Part shown: positions 55,258 to 64,000 of the stretch, in pieces
Position numbering within the stretch: the stretch's first letter is position 1
How the letters are laid out: each line of letters begins with the position of its first letter
Source of the DNA: Castellaniella denitrificans
GTDB lineage: Bacteria; Pseudomonadota; Gammaproteobacteria; Burkholderiales; Burkholderiaceae_B
NCBI RefSeq assembly: GCF_027214045.1
Contig: NZ_JAPWHE010000009.1
Coordinates: forward strand, 52,260 to 116,259
Length of the DNA: 64,000 nucleotides
Reading direction: 5' to 3'
Made by a program: the position numbers and the translations under genes
The notes under the pieces: model-generated
Told to the model about the DNA's origin: nothing
The model's database searches: none
The model's input: only the letters and a program-made list of their open reading frames with translations

Positions 55258-56250
55258 TCAATCCAGGGTCAGCACCGTCGCGCCCGTCGTGCCGCGCGCA
55301 TTCAGCGCTTCGTGCGCCCGCGCGGCGTCCGCCAGGGCGAAGCGCTGGCCGATGACGATGTCCAGCTTGCCGGCCGTCACCAGTTCGAACAGTTCGTCGG
55401 CGGCGGCCTGCATGGCCTGGGCGGTGGGCACGTGAGTGGCCAGCGTCGGCCGGGTGACGTACAGCGAACCCTTGGCCGCCAGCACGCCCAGGTTCACGCC
55501 CTCGACCGGCCCGGACGCGTTGCCGAAGCTGACCATCAGCCCCCGCGGCTGCAGACAGTCCAGCGAGATTTCCCAGGTGCTCTTGCCCACGCCGTCATAG
55601 ACCACCGGGACCTTGCGGCCCTCGGTCAGTTCCTTGACACGCGCGACGATGTCTTCCCGGCTGGAGTCGATCACCTCCCAGGCGCCGTGGCGGCGCGCCA
55701 GCGCCGCCTTTTCCGGGGTGGACGCGGTGCCGATCAGGCGCACGCCCAGCGCCCTGGCCCACTGGCAGGCGATCAACCCGACGCCGCCCGCGGCGGCATG
55801 GAACAGGATCGTCTCGTTACCCTGCAGCCGGTAGGTCTGACGGAACAGGTACTGCACCGTCAGGCCCTTGAGCATCAGCGCGGCGGCCTGCTCGAAGCCC
55901 ACGCTGTCGGGAATCCGGACAACCCGATCGGCCGGCACGTTGCGCAGGTCCGCGTAGGCGCCGATGGGGCTTTGCCCGTAGGCCACGCGATCGCCCGCGC
56001 GCAGATGGCGGACATCCGCCCCCGCCGACTCGACCACGCCGGAGGCCTCGAACCCCAGGCCGTGCGGCAGCGGATGCGCGTACAGCCCCGTGCGACAATA
56101 GATGTCGATGAAATTCAGGCCGACCGCCTTCTGGCGGATGCGGACTTCGTGCGGTGCGGGAGGCGGGACGTCGGCCTCTTCCAGCCGCATCAGTTCCGGA
56201 CCGCCATGCCCATGCACACGGATCACCCGGGCCTTTTCCACTTTTTCCAC
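55258..56250 (-). CDS. NADPH:quinone reductase-like zinc-independent oxidoreductase (QorA type)
   Basis: MDR-superfamily oxidoreductase of 330 residues. The N-terminal GroES-like domain has VGLNFIDIYCRTGLY, and the Rossmann domain has ILFHAAAGGVGLIACQWARA for NADPH. It lacks the zinc-ligand cysteines of alcohol dehydrogenases, as expected for quinone oxidoreductase. Reaction in vivo is uncertain. It converges on fbp with no spacer and diverges from the EamA gene. Confidence 0.9.
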   Translation of the reverse strand: MEKVEKARVIRVHGHGGPELMRLEEADVPPPAPHEVRIRQKAVGLNFIDIYCRTGLYAHPLPHGLGFEASGVVESAGADVRHLRAGDRVAYGQSPIGAYADLRNVPADRVVRIPDSVGFEQAAALMLKGLTVQYLFRQTYRLQGNETILFHAAAGGVGLIACQWARALGVRLIGTASTPEKAALARRHGAWEVIDSSREDIVARVKELTEGRKVPVVYDGVGKSTWEISLDCLQPRGLMVSFGNASGPVEGVNLGVLAAKGSLYVTRPTLATHVPTAQAMQAAADELFELVTAGKLDIVIGQRFALADAARAHEALNARGTTGATVLTLD

Positions 56251-56305
56251 GATGGACTCCTATGGCCCCGCCGGGCCGGACAGTTCGACATCGGATCAGA
56301 CTAGC

Positions 56306-57163
56306 ATGAATTCCCGCCAGGCCACGACGGCCATCCACATCACCGCCGTCCTGTTCGGGCTGACCGGCATCTTCGGAGAACTGATCCGGGCCGGCGCCAT
56401 CCTCATCACGGCGGGCCGCGCCACGTTCGCCACCGCGACCTTGCTGCTGTTCATGGCCCGCGCCGGCCACCGGCCCACGCGGCCCGGCCGCCGCGCCCTG
56501 CCCGTGCTGCTGGCGGCCGGCGTCCTGCTCGCGATCCACTGGACGACGTTTTTCGTCGCTGTGAAAATCGGCGGCATCGCCATCGCCACCCTGGGCTTCG
56601 CAAGCTTCCCCGCCTTCATCACCCTGTTCGAGGGATTCCTTTTCCGGGAACGCACCCGGGCCTCCGAATGGGCCGTGGTCATCCTGGTGAGCGCCGGTCT
56701 GGCGCTGGTCACGCCGTCCTTCGATTTCGGCGACCAGGCCACCATCGGTCTGGGCTGGGCAGTGGCCTCGGGGCTGTCATTCGCCCTGTTCACCCTGGCC
56801 AACCGCAAGGCCGTCGGCCTGATGCCGGCCCGCGAACTGGCCTGCTGGGAGAACGGCGTCGTCGCCCTGCTGACCCTGCCCTGGTGTCTCACGGAATTCG
56901 CGGACCTGCGGATTCTCGACTGGGTCTGGCTGCTGATGCTCGGGGTATTTTGCACCGCCCTGTCCCACGCCCTGCTGGTCGCCAGCCTGGCCCGGCTGAA
57001 GGCCCGCACCGCGGGCATCGTGATCGCCCTCGAGCCGGTCTACGCCATCCTGTTCGCGGCCATCCTGTTCGCGCAGTACCCCCCGGCGCGCGCGCTGGCC
57101 GGAGGCGCCCTCATCATCGGGGCGATCGTCTGGTCGGGCCTGCGGCGCGCCGCCGCAGACTGA
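56306..57163 (+). CDS. DMT superfamily (EamA) transporter
   Basis: Inner-membrane protein of 285 residues with about ten helices and two EamA repeats (starting TTAIHITAVLFGLTGIFGEL; second repeat GLGWAVASGLSFALFTLANR). Substrate unknown. ATG 56306 is chosen because the long in-frame extension upstream overlaps the divergent oxidoreductase gene and is not hydrophobic. It is 61 bp before yebC. Confidence 0.87.
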   Translation: MNSRQATTAIHITAVLFGLTGIFGELIRAGAILITAGRATFATATLLLFMARAGHRPTRPGRRALPVLLAAGVLLAIHWTTFFVAVKIGGIAIATLGFASFPAFITLFEGFLFRERTRASEWAVVILVSAGLALVTPSFDFGDQATIGLGWAVASGLSFALFTLANRKAVGLMPARELACWENGVVALLTLPWCLTEFADLRILDWVWLLMLGVFCTALSHALLVASLARLKARTAGIVIALEPVYAILFAAILFAQYPPARALAGGALIIGAIVWSGLRRAAAD

Positions 57164-57224
57164 TTCGGCCCGAGGCGTTAAAATCTAAGGTTCGTTGAAC
57201 GCATCCTCTTGAACTCGACACATC

Positions 57225-57956
57225 ATGGCCGGACACAGCAAATGGGCAAACATCCAGCACCGCAAAGGGCGTCAGGACGCCAAGCGCGGCAAGCTCTGGA
57301 CGAAGATCATCCGTGAAATCACCGTGGCCGCCCGCGCCGGCGGTCCCGACCCCGATGCCAACCCCGCCCTGCGTCTGGCCTGGGACAAGGCCACGTCCGC
57401 CAACATGCCCAAGGACAACATCCTGCGCGCCATCCAGCGCGGAGCCGGTACCGAGGATGGCGCCAACTACGAGGATATCCGCTACGAGGGCTACGGCATC
57501 GGCGGCGCCGCCCTGATCATCGACTGCATGACCGACAACCGCCAGCGCACCGTATCCGAGGTCCGTCATACGCTGTCCAAGCACGGCGGCAACCTAGGCC
57601 AGGACGGCAGCGTGGTCTTCATGTTCAAGCATTGCGGCCAGTTCATCTTCGCTCCGGGCACCTCTGAAGAACACGTCATGGACGTCGCCCTGGACAATGG
57701 CGCCGACGACGTCCAGACCGACGAGGAAGGCGTGATCGAGGTCACCTGCGAACCCGGCGACTACGCCACCCTGAAACAGGCCTTCGACGCCGCCGGCCTG
57801 CAGGCCGAGATCCACGGCGTGGTCATGAAAGCCCTGTCCAAGGTCCAGCTCGCCGGCGAGGACGCCGAGCGGATGCAAAAGATCATCGACCTCCTGGAAG
57901 ACCTGGACGACGTCCAGGAAGTCTTCACCACCGCCGTCCTGGACGAGACCGAATGA
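57225..57956 (+). CDS. yebC: YebC/PmpR family regulator (TACO1-like)
   Basis: Cytoplasmic protein of 243 residues with the family start [20 protein letters not shown] and [20 protein letters not shown]. Members act as transcriptional regulators or assist translation of polyproline stretches; which applies here is unknown. It overlaps purD by 4 bp and begins the yebC-purD-hemF-nadD-rsfS-rlmH run. Confidence 0.95.
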   Translation: MAGHSKWANIQHRKGRQDAKRGKLWTKIIREITVAARAGGPDPDANPALRLAWDKATSANMPKDNILRAIQRGAGTEDGANYEDIRYEGYGIGGAALIIDCMTDNRQRTVSEVRHTLSKHGGNLGQDGSVVFMFKHCGQFIFAPGTSEEHVMDVALDNGADDVQTDEEGVIEVTCEPGDYATLKQAFDAAGLQAEIHGVVMKALSKVQLAGEDAERMQKIIDLLEDLDDVQEVFTTAVLDETE

Positions 57957-59251
57957 AACTGCTCGTCATCGGCTCCGGCGGCCGTGAACACGCGCTGGCC
58001 TGGCGGCTGTCGCAGTCGCCCCGGGTGCACAAGGTCTACGTGGCGCCGGGCAACGGCGGCACCGACCGCGCCCCCACGCTGGAAAACCTCCCGCTCCAGG
58101 ACACCGGCGCCCTGATCGAATTCGTCCGCCGGGAAAAGATCGCCTTCACCGTCGTCGGCCCCGAAGCACCGCTGGCCGCCGGCATCGTGGATGCCTTCCG
58201 CGCCGCCGGGCTGCGCATCTTCGGCCCCACGCGGGCCGCCGCGCAGCTGGAAAGCTCGAAGGACTACGCCAAGGCCTTCATGGTGCGCCACGACATCCCG
58301 ACCGCCGCGTACGCCACCTTCACCGACGCCGCCGAGGCCCGCGCCTACATCCGCGCCCAGGGCGCGCCCATCGTCGTCAAGGCCGACGGCCTGGCCGCCG
58401 GCAAAGGGGTGGTCGTGGCCCAGAAACTGGACGAGGCCCTGGCCGCCGTCGACCACATGCTGGGTGAAAACGGCGCTTTCGGCGCGGCCGGCGCCCGCGT
58501 AGTCGTCGAGGAATTCCTCGACGGCGAGGAAGCCAGCTTCATCGTCATGTGCGACGGCCAGCACGTCCTGCCCCTGGCCACCAGCCAGGACCACAAGCGA
58601 CTGCTGGACGGCGACACAGGCCCCAACACCGGCGGCATGGGCGCCTATTCGCCCGCCCCCCTCGTCACGCCCGCCCTGCACAACCGGGTCATGCGTGAAA
58701 TCATCCAGCCCGCGGTTCAGGGCATGGCGCGCGACGGCATCCCCTACACCGGCTTTCTGTACGCCGGCCTGATGATCGGCCCCGGCCCCGACGCCAGCCG
58801 CAGCCTGAAGGTCCTGGAGTTCAACTGCCGTCTGGGCGACCCGGAAACCCAGCCCATCATGCTGCGCGTGAAAAGCGACTTTTCCGAGACCCTCGAACAC
58901 GCCCTGGACGGTACGCTGGACCAGGCCGAGATCGATTGGGACAGGCGCACCGCCGTGGGCGTGGTGCTGGCTGCGGCCGGCTATCCGGACGCCCCCCGCA
59001 AGGGCGACCCGATCACCGCGCTGGCGCCGGACACCGCCGACTGCGTCACCTTCCACGCCGGCACCGTGACCGACAACGGCACGCTGCGCACCAGCGGCGG
59101 GCGAGTCCTGTGCGTGACCGCGCTGGCCGACTCCATCCGCCGCGCCCAACAGGCCGCCTACGACGCCGTCAACCAGACCCAGTTCGAAGGCCGCCAGTTC
59201 CGCCGCGACATCGGCTGGCGCGCGCTGGCCGCCGGCAAGCGGCACGACTGA
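57953..59251 (+). CDS. purD: phosphoribosylamine-glycine ligase PurD
   Basis: Second enzyme of purine synthesis, ATP-dependent joining of glycine to phosphoribosylamine. The 432-residue ATP-grasp protein has [20 protein letters not shown] at the N-terminus, [18 protein letters not shown] for ATP binding, and [16 protein letters not shown] for metal binding. The ATG overlaps the yebC stop (ATGA). Confidence 0.97.
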   Translation: MKLLVIGSGGREHALAWRLSQSPRVHKVYVAPGNGGTDRAPTLENLPLQDTGALIEFVRREKIAFTVVGPEAPLAAGIVDAFRAAGLRIFGPTRAAAQLESSKDYAKAFMVRHDIPTAAYATFTDAAEARAYIRAQGAPIVVKADGLAAGKGVVVAQKLDEALAAVDHMLGENGAFGAAGARVVVEEFLDGEEASFIVMCDGQHVLPLATSQDHKRLLDGDTGPNTGGMGAYSPAPLVTPALHNRVMREIIQPAVQGMARDGIPYTGFLYAGLMIGPGPDASRSLKVLEFNCRLGDPETQPIMLRVKSDFSETLEHALDGTLDQAEIDWDRRTAVGVVLAAAGYPDAPRKGDPITALAPDTADCVTFHAGTVTDNGTLRTSGGRVLCVTALADSIRRAQQAAYDAVNQTQFEGRQFRRDIGWRALAAGKRHD

Positions 59252-59275
59252 CCCTCAGTGCGAGCAGACTCCGAC

Positions 59276-60178
59276 ATGCATGTCCCCGTTTCCCTGGTCC
59301 ACGACACGTTTGCCGATCTCCAGGACCGCATCGTCCGGTCCCTTGAAGACCTCGAAGGCTCCGCCTTCGGCCGCGACCCCTGGACACGTCCGGAAGGCGG
59401 TGGCGGCCTGGCCCGCTATTGCGAAAATGGCGCAGTCTTCGAGCGGGCCGGCGTGCTGTTCAGCCACGTGCGCGGCGATACGCTGCCTCCTTCGGCCAGC
59501 GCCCACAGGCCCGAGCTGGCCGGGCGCGGCTGGGAAGCCATGGGCGTGTCCATGGTGCTGCATCCGCGCAACCCGCATGTGCCGACCACGCACATGAACG
59601 TGCGCCTGTTCGTGGCGCACGGCAAGGGCGGCGACACCGACGTCTTCTGGTTCGGCGGCGGTCTGGACCTGACCCCCTACTATCCGGTGGAAGCCGACGC
59701 GCGTCACTTTCACCAGGTGTGCCACGACGCGGTCGCTCCGTTCGGGGACGACAAGTACCCCCGCTACAAGGCCTGGTGCGACGACTACTTCCTGCTGCGC
59801 CACCGGGGCGAGACCCGCGGCGTCGGCGGCCTGTTCTTCGACGACCTGAACACACCGGATTTCGATACCTGCTTCGCCCTGACCCGGGCCGTGGGCAACT
59901 GCTTCATTCCGGCCTATGCGCCCATCGTCCAGGCACGCCGCGACACGCCCTATGGTGAACGCGAACGCGCCTTCCAGGCCTACCGGCGCGGCCGTTACGT
60001 CGAATTCAACCTGGTCTACGACCGGGGCACGCTGTTCGGCCTGCAATCGGGCGGCCGCACTGAATCCATCCTGTTGTCCATGCCGCCCGTCGCCCAATGG
60101 CGCTACGACTGGACGCCCGAGCCCGGATCGCCCGAGTCGGCCCTGGCCGACTATCTGCGGCCGCGCGCATGGCTGTGA
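59276..60178 (+). CDS. hemF: oxygen-dependent coproporphyrinogen III oxidase HemF
   Basis: Heme-pathway enzyme decarboxylating coproporphyrinogen III to protoporphyrinogen IX using O2. The 300-residue protein follows E. coli HemF (299) throughout, with [45 protein letters not shown] and [20 protein letters not shown]. The start at 59276 has only a weak RBS; GTG at 59258 is an alternative. It overlaps nadD by 10 bp. Confidence 0.96.
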   Translation: MHVPVSLVHDTFADLQDRIVRSLEDLEGSAFGRDPWTRPEGGGGLARYCENGAVFERAGVLFSHVRGDTLPPSASAHRPELAGRGWEAMGVSMVLHPRNPHVPTTHMNVRLFVAHGKGGDTDVFWFGGGLDLTPYYPVEADARHFHQVCHDAVAPFGDDKYPRYKAWCDDYFLLRHRGETRGVGGLFFDDLNTPDFDTCFALTRAVGNCFIPAYAPIVQARRDTPYGERERAFQAYRRGRYVEFNLVYDRGTLFGLQSGGRTESILLSMPPVAQWRYDWTPEPGSPESALADYLRPRAWL

Positions 60179-60774
60179 CGCCCCAGGTCGGCCTGCTGGG
60201 CGGCAGTTTCGATCCGGTCCACCGGGTCCACGTCGCTTTGGCGCAGGCCGCCCGGGACGCCCTGGGTCTGGAATACGTCGAACTGCTGCCGGCCGCGCGT
60301 CCCTGGCAGCGCGGCCGCCTGGGCGCCGCGCCGGAACACCGGCTGCGGATGCTGGAACTGGCCTGCGCCGACGTTCCCGGCTTGCGTGTCAACCCGATCG
60401 AACTGCGGCGCGCAGGCGACACCTACACCATCGACACCCTCGCCGCCTTGCCCGCGGCAGCCCGCTACACCTGGATACTGGGCTCCGACCAACTGGCCAA
60501 TTTCTGCACCTGGCGCCGCTGGCGCGAGTTGCTGCGGCATGTCCGGCTCGCGGTCGCCGAGCGCCCCGGGTCTTCCGTCGCACCGCCGCCCGAACTGGCG
60601 GCCGCCCTGGAACCCGGCGGGCTGGTCCGCATCCCCTTCACCCCGCAGCCGGTTTCCGCCACCGCGATCCGACAGGCCTTGGCGGCCGGACGGCCCGTCG
60701 ACGCCATGCTGGACCCGCGCGTGCTGGACTACATCCGCGCCCACCGGCTCTACCTGGACCCCGAGACCCCATGA
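60169..60774 (+). CDS. nadD: nicotinate-nucleotide adenylyltransferase NadD
   Basis: NAD synthesis enzyme adenylating nicotinate mononucleotide. The 201-residue protein shows the nucleotidyltransferase start [19 protein letters not shown] and the C-terminal [20 protein letters not shown]. The usual HxGH motif reads HRVH (His18, His21), keeping both histidines but replacing Gly with Val. ATG 60169 lies within the end of hemF. With pncB this gives a complete salvage route to nicotinate adenine dinucleotide. Confidence 0.94.
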   Translation: MAVTPQVGLLGGSFDPVHRVHVALAQAARDALGLEYVELLPAARPWQRGRLGAAPEHRLRMLELACADVPGLRVNPIELRRAGDTYTIDTLAALPAAARYTWILGSDQLANFCTWRRWRELLRHVRLAVAERPGSSVAPPPELAAALEPGGLVRIPFTPQPVSATAIRQALAAGRPVDAMLDPRVLDYIRAHRLYLDPETP

Positions 60775-61166
60775 ATCTGCAAAAACAGCAACGCCTCGTC
60801 ATCGACGCCCTGGAAGACGCCAAGGCCAAGGACATCAAGGTCTTCAACACCACGGGCCTGACCGGTCTGTTCGACCGCGTCATCATCGCCAGCGGCACTT
60901 CCAACCGTCAGACCCGCGCCATCGCCAGCCATGTGGCAGAACAGGCCAAGAAAAACGGCCTGGAGATCGTCGCCTACGAAGGCGAGGATACCGGCGAATG
61001 GCTGTTGGTCGACCTGGGCGACATCGTAGTGCACTGCATGCAGCCCGCCATCCGCGCCTACTACAACCTGGAGGAAATCTGGGGGGCCAAGCCGGTGCGT
61101 GTGCGGCTGCTGCCCACCGGTCCCGCCCAGCCCGGCGCACCAGCCGACTTCGACGAGGACGAATGA
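60771..61166 (+). CDS. rsfS: ribosome silencing factor RsfS
   Basis: Binds ribosomal protein uL14 on the 50S subunit and blocks subunit joining in stationary phase. The 131-residue protein matches the Iojap/RsfS family: [40 protein letters not shown] and [21 protein letters not shown] short acidic, Pro-rich tail follows. It overlaps nadD and rlmH by 4 bp each. Confidence 0.96.
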   Translation: MNLQKQQRLVIDALEDAKAKDIKVFNTTGLTGLFDRVIIASGTSNRQTRAIASHVAEQAKKNGLEIVAYEGEDTGEWLLVDLGDIVVHCMQPAIRAYYNLEEIWGAKPVRVRLLPTGPAQPGAPADFDEDE

Positions 61167-61633
61167 AGCTCCTGGTCTACGCCGTCGGTACCCGCATGCC
61201 CTCCTGGGTCCAGGCGGCCTGGCAGGACTTCGCCAAACGCATGCCCCGCGACTGTCCCCTGGAACTGCGCGAAATCCGACCCGAGCCCCGCGCCAGCGGC
61301 AAGACCGCGCAGCAACTGATGCATGCCGAGGCCCAGCGCATCGAGGCGGCCCTGCCCGCGCAAGCCTGGCGCGTCGTACTGGACGAGCACGGCCGCGATC
61401 TGACGACACGGGATCTCGCCGGCCACCTTGAAACCTGGCGCGCCAGCGGCGACGATATCGTCTTCATTGTCGGGGGGCCCGACGGCCTGGACCCAGCCCT
61501 GAAACAGACCGCCCGCCAGACCCTGCGCCTGTCCTCGCTGACCCTGCCCCACCCCATGGTCCGCATCCTGCTGGCCGAACAGCTTTACCGGGCCTGGACC
61601 ATTCTGGCGGGGCACCCCTATCACCGCGCCTGA
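61163..61633 (+). CDS. rlmH: 23S rRNA pseudouridine-1915 N3-methyltransferase RlmH
   Basis: SPOUT-fold methyltransferase modifying 23S rRNA helix 69. The 156-residue protein has the S-adenosylmethionine-binding knot with [19 protein letters not shown] and [20 protein letters not shown]. Length matches E. coli RlmH (155). It overlaps rsfS (ATGA) and precedes pyk by 12 bp. Confidence 0.96.
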   Translation: MKLLVYAVGTRMPSWVQAAWQDFAKRMPRDCPLELREIRPEPRASGKTAQQLMHAEAQRIEAALPAQAWRVVLDEHGRDLTTRDLAGHLETWRASGDDIVFIVGGPDGLDPALKQTARQTLRLSSLTLPHPMVRILLAEQLYRAWTILAGHPYHRA

Positions 61634-61645
61634 GGAGCATCCGAC

Positions 61646-63088
61646 ATGACCGCCCGCCGCCGCACCAAGATCGTTGCCACGCTGGGACCCTCGACCTCCA
61701 GCCCCGAGCGCATCGAAGCCCTGATCCTGGCGGGCCTGGACGTGGCCCGGCTGAATTTCTCTCACGGCAAGCCCGAAGACCATCGCGAAAGGGTTCGCCT
61801 GGTCCGCGAGATCACCGCCCGCCACGACCGCCACATCGCCCTCATGGGTGATCTCCAGGGACCCAAGATCCGTATCGGCCGCTTCGAGGCCGGTTCCGTG
61901 ACACTGCGCCCGGACGCCCCCTTCACCCTGTCCACCCGGCATCCGCAAAACGCGGGCACCGACAAGATCGTGGGGATCGAGTATCCACCGCTGGTCAAGG
62001 ACTGCGCCCCGGGCGACGAACTGCTGCTGGACGACGGCCGGGTGATCCTGCGGGTCGAGTCCGTCGACGAGAACGCCGTCCACACCCGGGTCGAGGTCGG
62101 CGGGCCGCTGTCCAACAACAAGGGCATCAACCGGCGCGGCGGCGGCATCTCGGCGCCCAGTCTGACCGACAAGGATCGACAGGACATCCGGCTGGCCGCC
62201 GAACTCGAACTGGACTACGTGGCGGTGTCCTTCCCCCGCGCGGGAGCCGACATCGAACAGGCACGCCAACTGGTGCGCGAGGCCGGCAGCCCCGCCTGGA
62301 TCATCGCCAAGATCGAGCGCGCAGAGGCCGTGGCCGATGACGCCGCACTGGACGACCTGACCCGCGCCAGCGACGGCGTGATGGTGGCCCGGGGCGACCT
62401 GGGCGTGGAAATCGGCGACGCCCGGCTCGTCGGCATCCAGAAACGCATCATCCAGCATGCCCGCACCCAGAACAAACTGGTGATCACCGCCACCCAGATG
62501 ATGGAATCCATGATCACCAGCCCCATCCCGACCCGTGCCGAGGTCTCCGACGTCGCCAACGCCGTGCTCGACCACACCGACGCCGTCATGCTGTCGGCCG
62601 AATCGGCCTCCGGCCAATACCCCGTCGAGGCCGTCCAGGCCATGGCCCGGATCTGCCTGGGCGCCGAACAGGAACCCACCACCATCCGGTCCCACCACCG
62701 CCTGGGCGAAACTTTTTCGCGCTGCGACGAGACCATCGCCCTGGCCTGCATGTACGCCGCCAACCACTTTCCCGGCATCAAGGCCATCATCAGCCTCACC
62801 GAAAGCGGCCACACACCGCTCATCATGTCGCGCATCCGTTCGGGCGTGCCCATCTACTGCTACACGCGGCATCCCGCCACCCAACGCCGCGCCGCACTGT
62901 TCCGCGGCGTCTACACGGTGCCTTTCGACGCCGCGACATTGCCACCCGCCGAGGTCAGCGAAACCGCCATCGACATCCTGCGCCGCAGGGGTCTGTTGCA
63001 GACGGGCGACTGGATCATTCTGACCAAGGGCGACTTTTACAGCGACAGCGGCGGCACCAACGGCATGAAGATCCTGCGCGTGGGCTAA
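61646..63088 (+). CDS. pyk: pyruvate kinase
   Basis: Glycolytic enzyme transferring phosphate from phosphoenolpyruvate to ADP. The 480-residue protein has RTKIVATLGPSTSSPERIEA, the active-site region WIIAKIERAEAVADDAALDD and MVARGDLGVEIG, and the C-terminal allosteric domain. It lies between rlmH and maf, which are adjacent in many related genomes, so it appears inserted in this run. GAGGAG precedes the ATG. Confidence 0.97.
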   Translation: MTARRRTKIVATLGPSTSSPERIEALILAGLDVARLNFSHGKPEDHRERVRLVREITARHDRHIALMGDLQGPKIRIGRFEAGSVTLRPDAPFTLSTRHPQNAGTDKIVGIEYPPLVKDCAPGDELLLDDGRVILRVESVDENAVHTRVEVGGPLSNNKGINRRGGGISAPSLTDKDRQDIRLAAELELDYVAVSFPRAGADIEQARQLVREAGSPAWIIAKIERAEAVADDAALDDLTRASDGVMVARGDLGVEIGDARLVGIQKRIIQHARTQNKLVITATQMMESMITSPIPTRAEVSDVANAVLDHTDAVMLSAESASGQYPVEAVQAMARICLGAEQEPTTIRSHHRLGETFSRCDETIALACMYAANHFPGIKAIISLTESGHTPLIMSRIRSGVPIYCYTRHPATQRRAALFRGVYTVPFDAATLPPAEVSETAIDILRRRGLLQTGDWIILTKGDFYSDSGGTNGMKILRVG

Positions 63089-63132
63089 ACACCGATCCTG
63101 CCCCTTCTTCCAGTCAACCCGACCCCGCCATC

Positions 63133-63759
63133 ATGCCGCCTTTCATCCTGCTGGCCTCCGCCAGCCCCCGCCGCCACGAGATCCTGGATCAACTGGCCAT
63201 CCCTCACGGCATCCTGCGCGTGCCCTCACCGGAGGGCGAGGACGAGCCCCGGCTGCCGGGCGAGCCGGCCGCCGCCTACGTCCGCCGCACCGCGCGCGAA
63301 AAGGCCGAGCGTGCCGTCTCCTGGCTCGCCTCGGGCGCGCGGCCCGACCCCCTGCCCGACGCCTGGCCTGCGGACTGGCAGGACGCCCCCATCCTGTGCG
63401 CCGACACCACCGTCATCCTGGAAGACGATATCCTGGGCAAGCCACGGGATGCGGCCGACGCAGCCGACATGCTGCGCCGCCTGTCCGGCCGCTCACACGA
63501 AGTCCATACCGCCGTGACCCTGGCATGCCGGGGAAGCCTCCATGAGGCAGTCAGCATCAGCACGGTACGCTTCCAGACGTTGACCGAAGCCGACATCGCG
63601 GACTACGTCGCCGGCGGCGAGCCCTTCGGCAAAGCGGGCGGCTATGCCATCCAGGGCCGAGCGGCCGCTTTCATCGCGCACCTGGAGGGCAGCCACAGCG
63701 GCGTCATGGGACTGCCTGCTCACGAGACCGTCAGGCTGCTGACCCGGTGCCCGGCCTGA
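63133..63759 (+). CDS. maf: Maf family nucleoside triphosphate pyrophosphatase
   Basis: House-cleaning hydrolase of non-canonical or modified nucleoside triphosphates (Maf/HAM1-like). The 208-residue protein has LLASASPRRHEILDQLAIPH, VRRTAREKAERA, the ILCADTTVILEDDILGKPRD core with catalytic Asp, and GGYAIQGRAAAFIAHLEGSH. Whether it prefers dTTP/UTP or m7GTP cannot be decided here. It ends the yebC-to-maf run. Confidence 0.94.
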   Translation: MPPFILLASASPRRHEILDQLAIPHGILRVPSPEGEDEPRLPGEPAAAYVRRTAREKAERAVSWLASGARPDPLPDAWPADWQDAPILCADTTVILEDDILGKPRDAADAADMLRRLSGRSHEVHTAVTLACRGSLHEAVSISTVRFQTLTEADIADYVAGGEPFGKAGGYAIQGRAAAFIAHLEGSHSGVMGLPAHETVRLLTRCPA

Positions 63760-63815
63760 CCATGCCCGCATCCGGCGACCGGACATCGCTCAGGCGCCAC
63801 GCCTGAAGGTGATCG

Positions 63816-63843
63816 CAAGCGGCCGCCTGACGGCGGCCGCTTG
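63816..63843. terminator. hairpin between maf and a convergent TRAP permease gene
   Basis: A 12-bp perfect stem (CAAGCGGCCGCC with GGCGGCCGCTTG) and TGAC loop lies between the two convergent genes. The T-tail is short on either strand, so it is a probable but modest bidirectional terminator. Confidence 0.65.
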
Positions 63844-63867
63844 TTTGCGCGTGCTGCTGTCGGCCGC

Positions 63868-64000
63868 TCAGCCGAGGAGCCTGGGCAGCCAAAGGCTGAC
63901 GGCCGGGACGTAGGTGATGAAGACCAGATAGGTCAGCAGCAGGAGCAGCCAGGGCAGCGCGGCGCGCACGACCTGTCCGATGCTCATTTTGGTGATGCCG
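63868..64000 (-). CDS. TRAP transporter large permease (DctM), C-terminus only
   Basis: The last 43 codons of a minus-strand gene that continues beyond the window. The visible end carries one hydrophobic helix (ALPWLLLLLTYLVFITYVPA) and closes SLWLPRLLG, the usual C-terminus of DctM subunits of TRAP transporters for C4-dicarboxylates and related acids. The substrate cannot be judged from this piece. The small permease and binding protein would lie outside the window. Confidence 0.85.
   Translation of the reverse strand, partial: GITKMSIGQVVRAALPWLLLLLTYLVFITYVPAVSLWLPRLLG

Overview
The window is GC-rich chromosomal DNA from a betaproteobacterium of the Burkholderiales, most likely an Alcaligenaceae member near Bordetella, Achromobacter or Castellaniella. 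This rests on gene order (flhDC-motAB-cheAW-receptor; pepN-fbp; yebC-purD-hemF-nadD-rsfS-rlmH), a betaproteobacterial-type H-NS, and a quinol NO reductase with NorR. The genus is inference; no rRNA is present. Nearly the whole window is ordinary, densely coding chromosome.

Layout. 1-6733 (minus): flagellar/chemotaxis operon flhD, flhC, motA, motB, cheA, cheW and a truncated chemoreceptor. 7091-17334: glycerol catabolism. The minus operon glpS-glpT-glpP-glpQ-glpU-glpV-glpD encodes an ABC glycerol importer and glycerol-3-phosphate dehydrogenase; glpR and glpK diverge from it. Four copies of a 47-bp palindromic repeat and a long hairpin lie between glpU and glpV. 17432-18866: TM2 protein, lipoate-ligase-like protein and a ribbon-helix-helix protein. 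18877-23118: SulP transporter, panD, then a TPP riboswitch controlling cytX, followed by a yeast-type cytosine deaminase. 23228-27277: quinol NO reductase norB and norR, diverging across a region with three NorR boxes, a sigma-54 promoter and an FNR/DNR-like site. 27407-32219: SbmA/YddA-like ABC protein, SirB2, LysR regulator, patatin and an ArsC-like protein. 32224-38103: DMT exporter diverging from a MarR regulator and a tripartite drug-efflux operon (NodT/EmrA/EmrB); one 18-bp sequence sits in both promoter regions.

38153-40531: tRNA-Asn, a terminator, about 640 bp with no convincing gene, and a PAS chemoreceptor of less GC-rich character, the one accessory-looking patch. 40568-50015: housekeeping and membrane genes (hslR, DUF3422, AI-2E family, MAPEG, tRNA-Thr, acyl-CoA ligase, pncB, tldD, nitrilase). 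50178-57163: hns with a strong leader hairpin, a DUF4136 lipoprotein, pepN, fbp, quinone oxidoreductase and an EamA transporter. 57225-63759: tight run yebC-purD-hemF-nadD-rsfS-rlmH-pyk-maf. The 3' end of a TRAP large-permease gene closes the window.

The best leads are regulatory or mechanistic: the riboswitch-cytX-deaminase locus, the glpU/glpV repeat array, the complementary degeneracy of the two glycerol ABC ATPases, the shared MarR operator, and the hns leader hairpin. No clearly new multi-gene system was seen.
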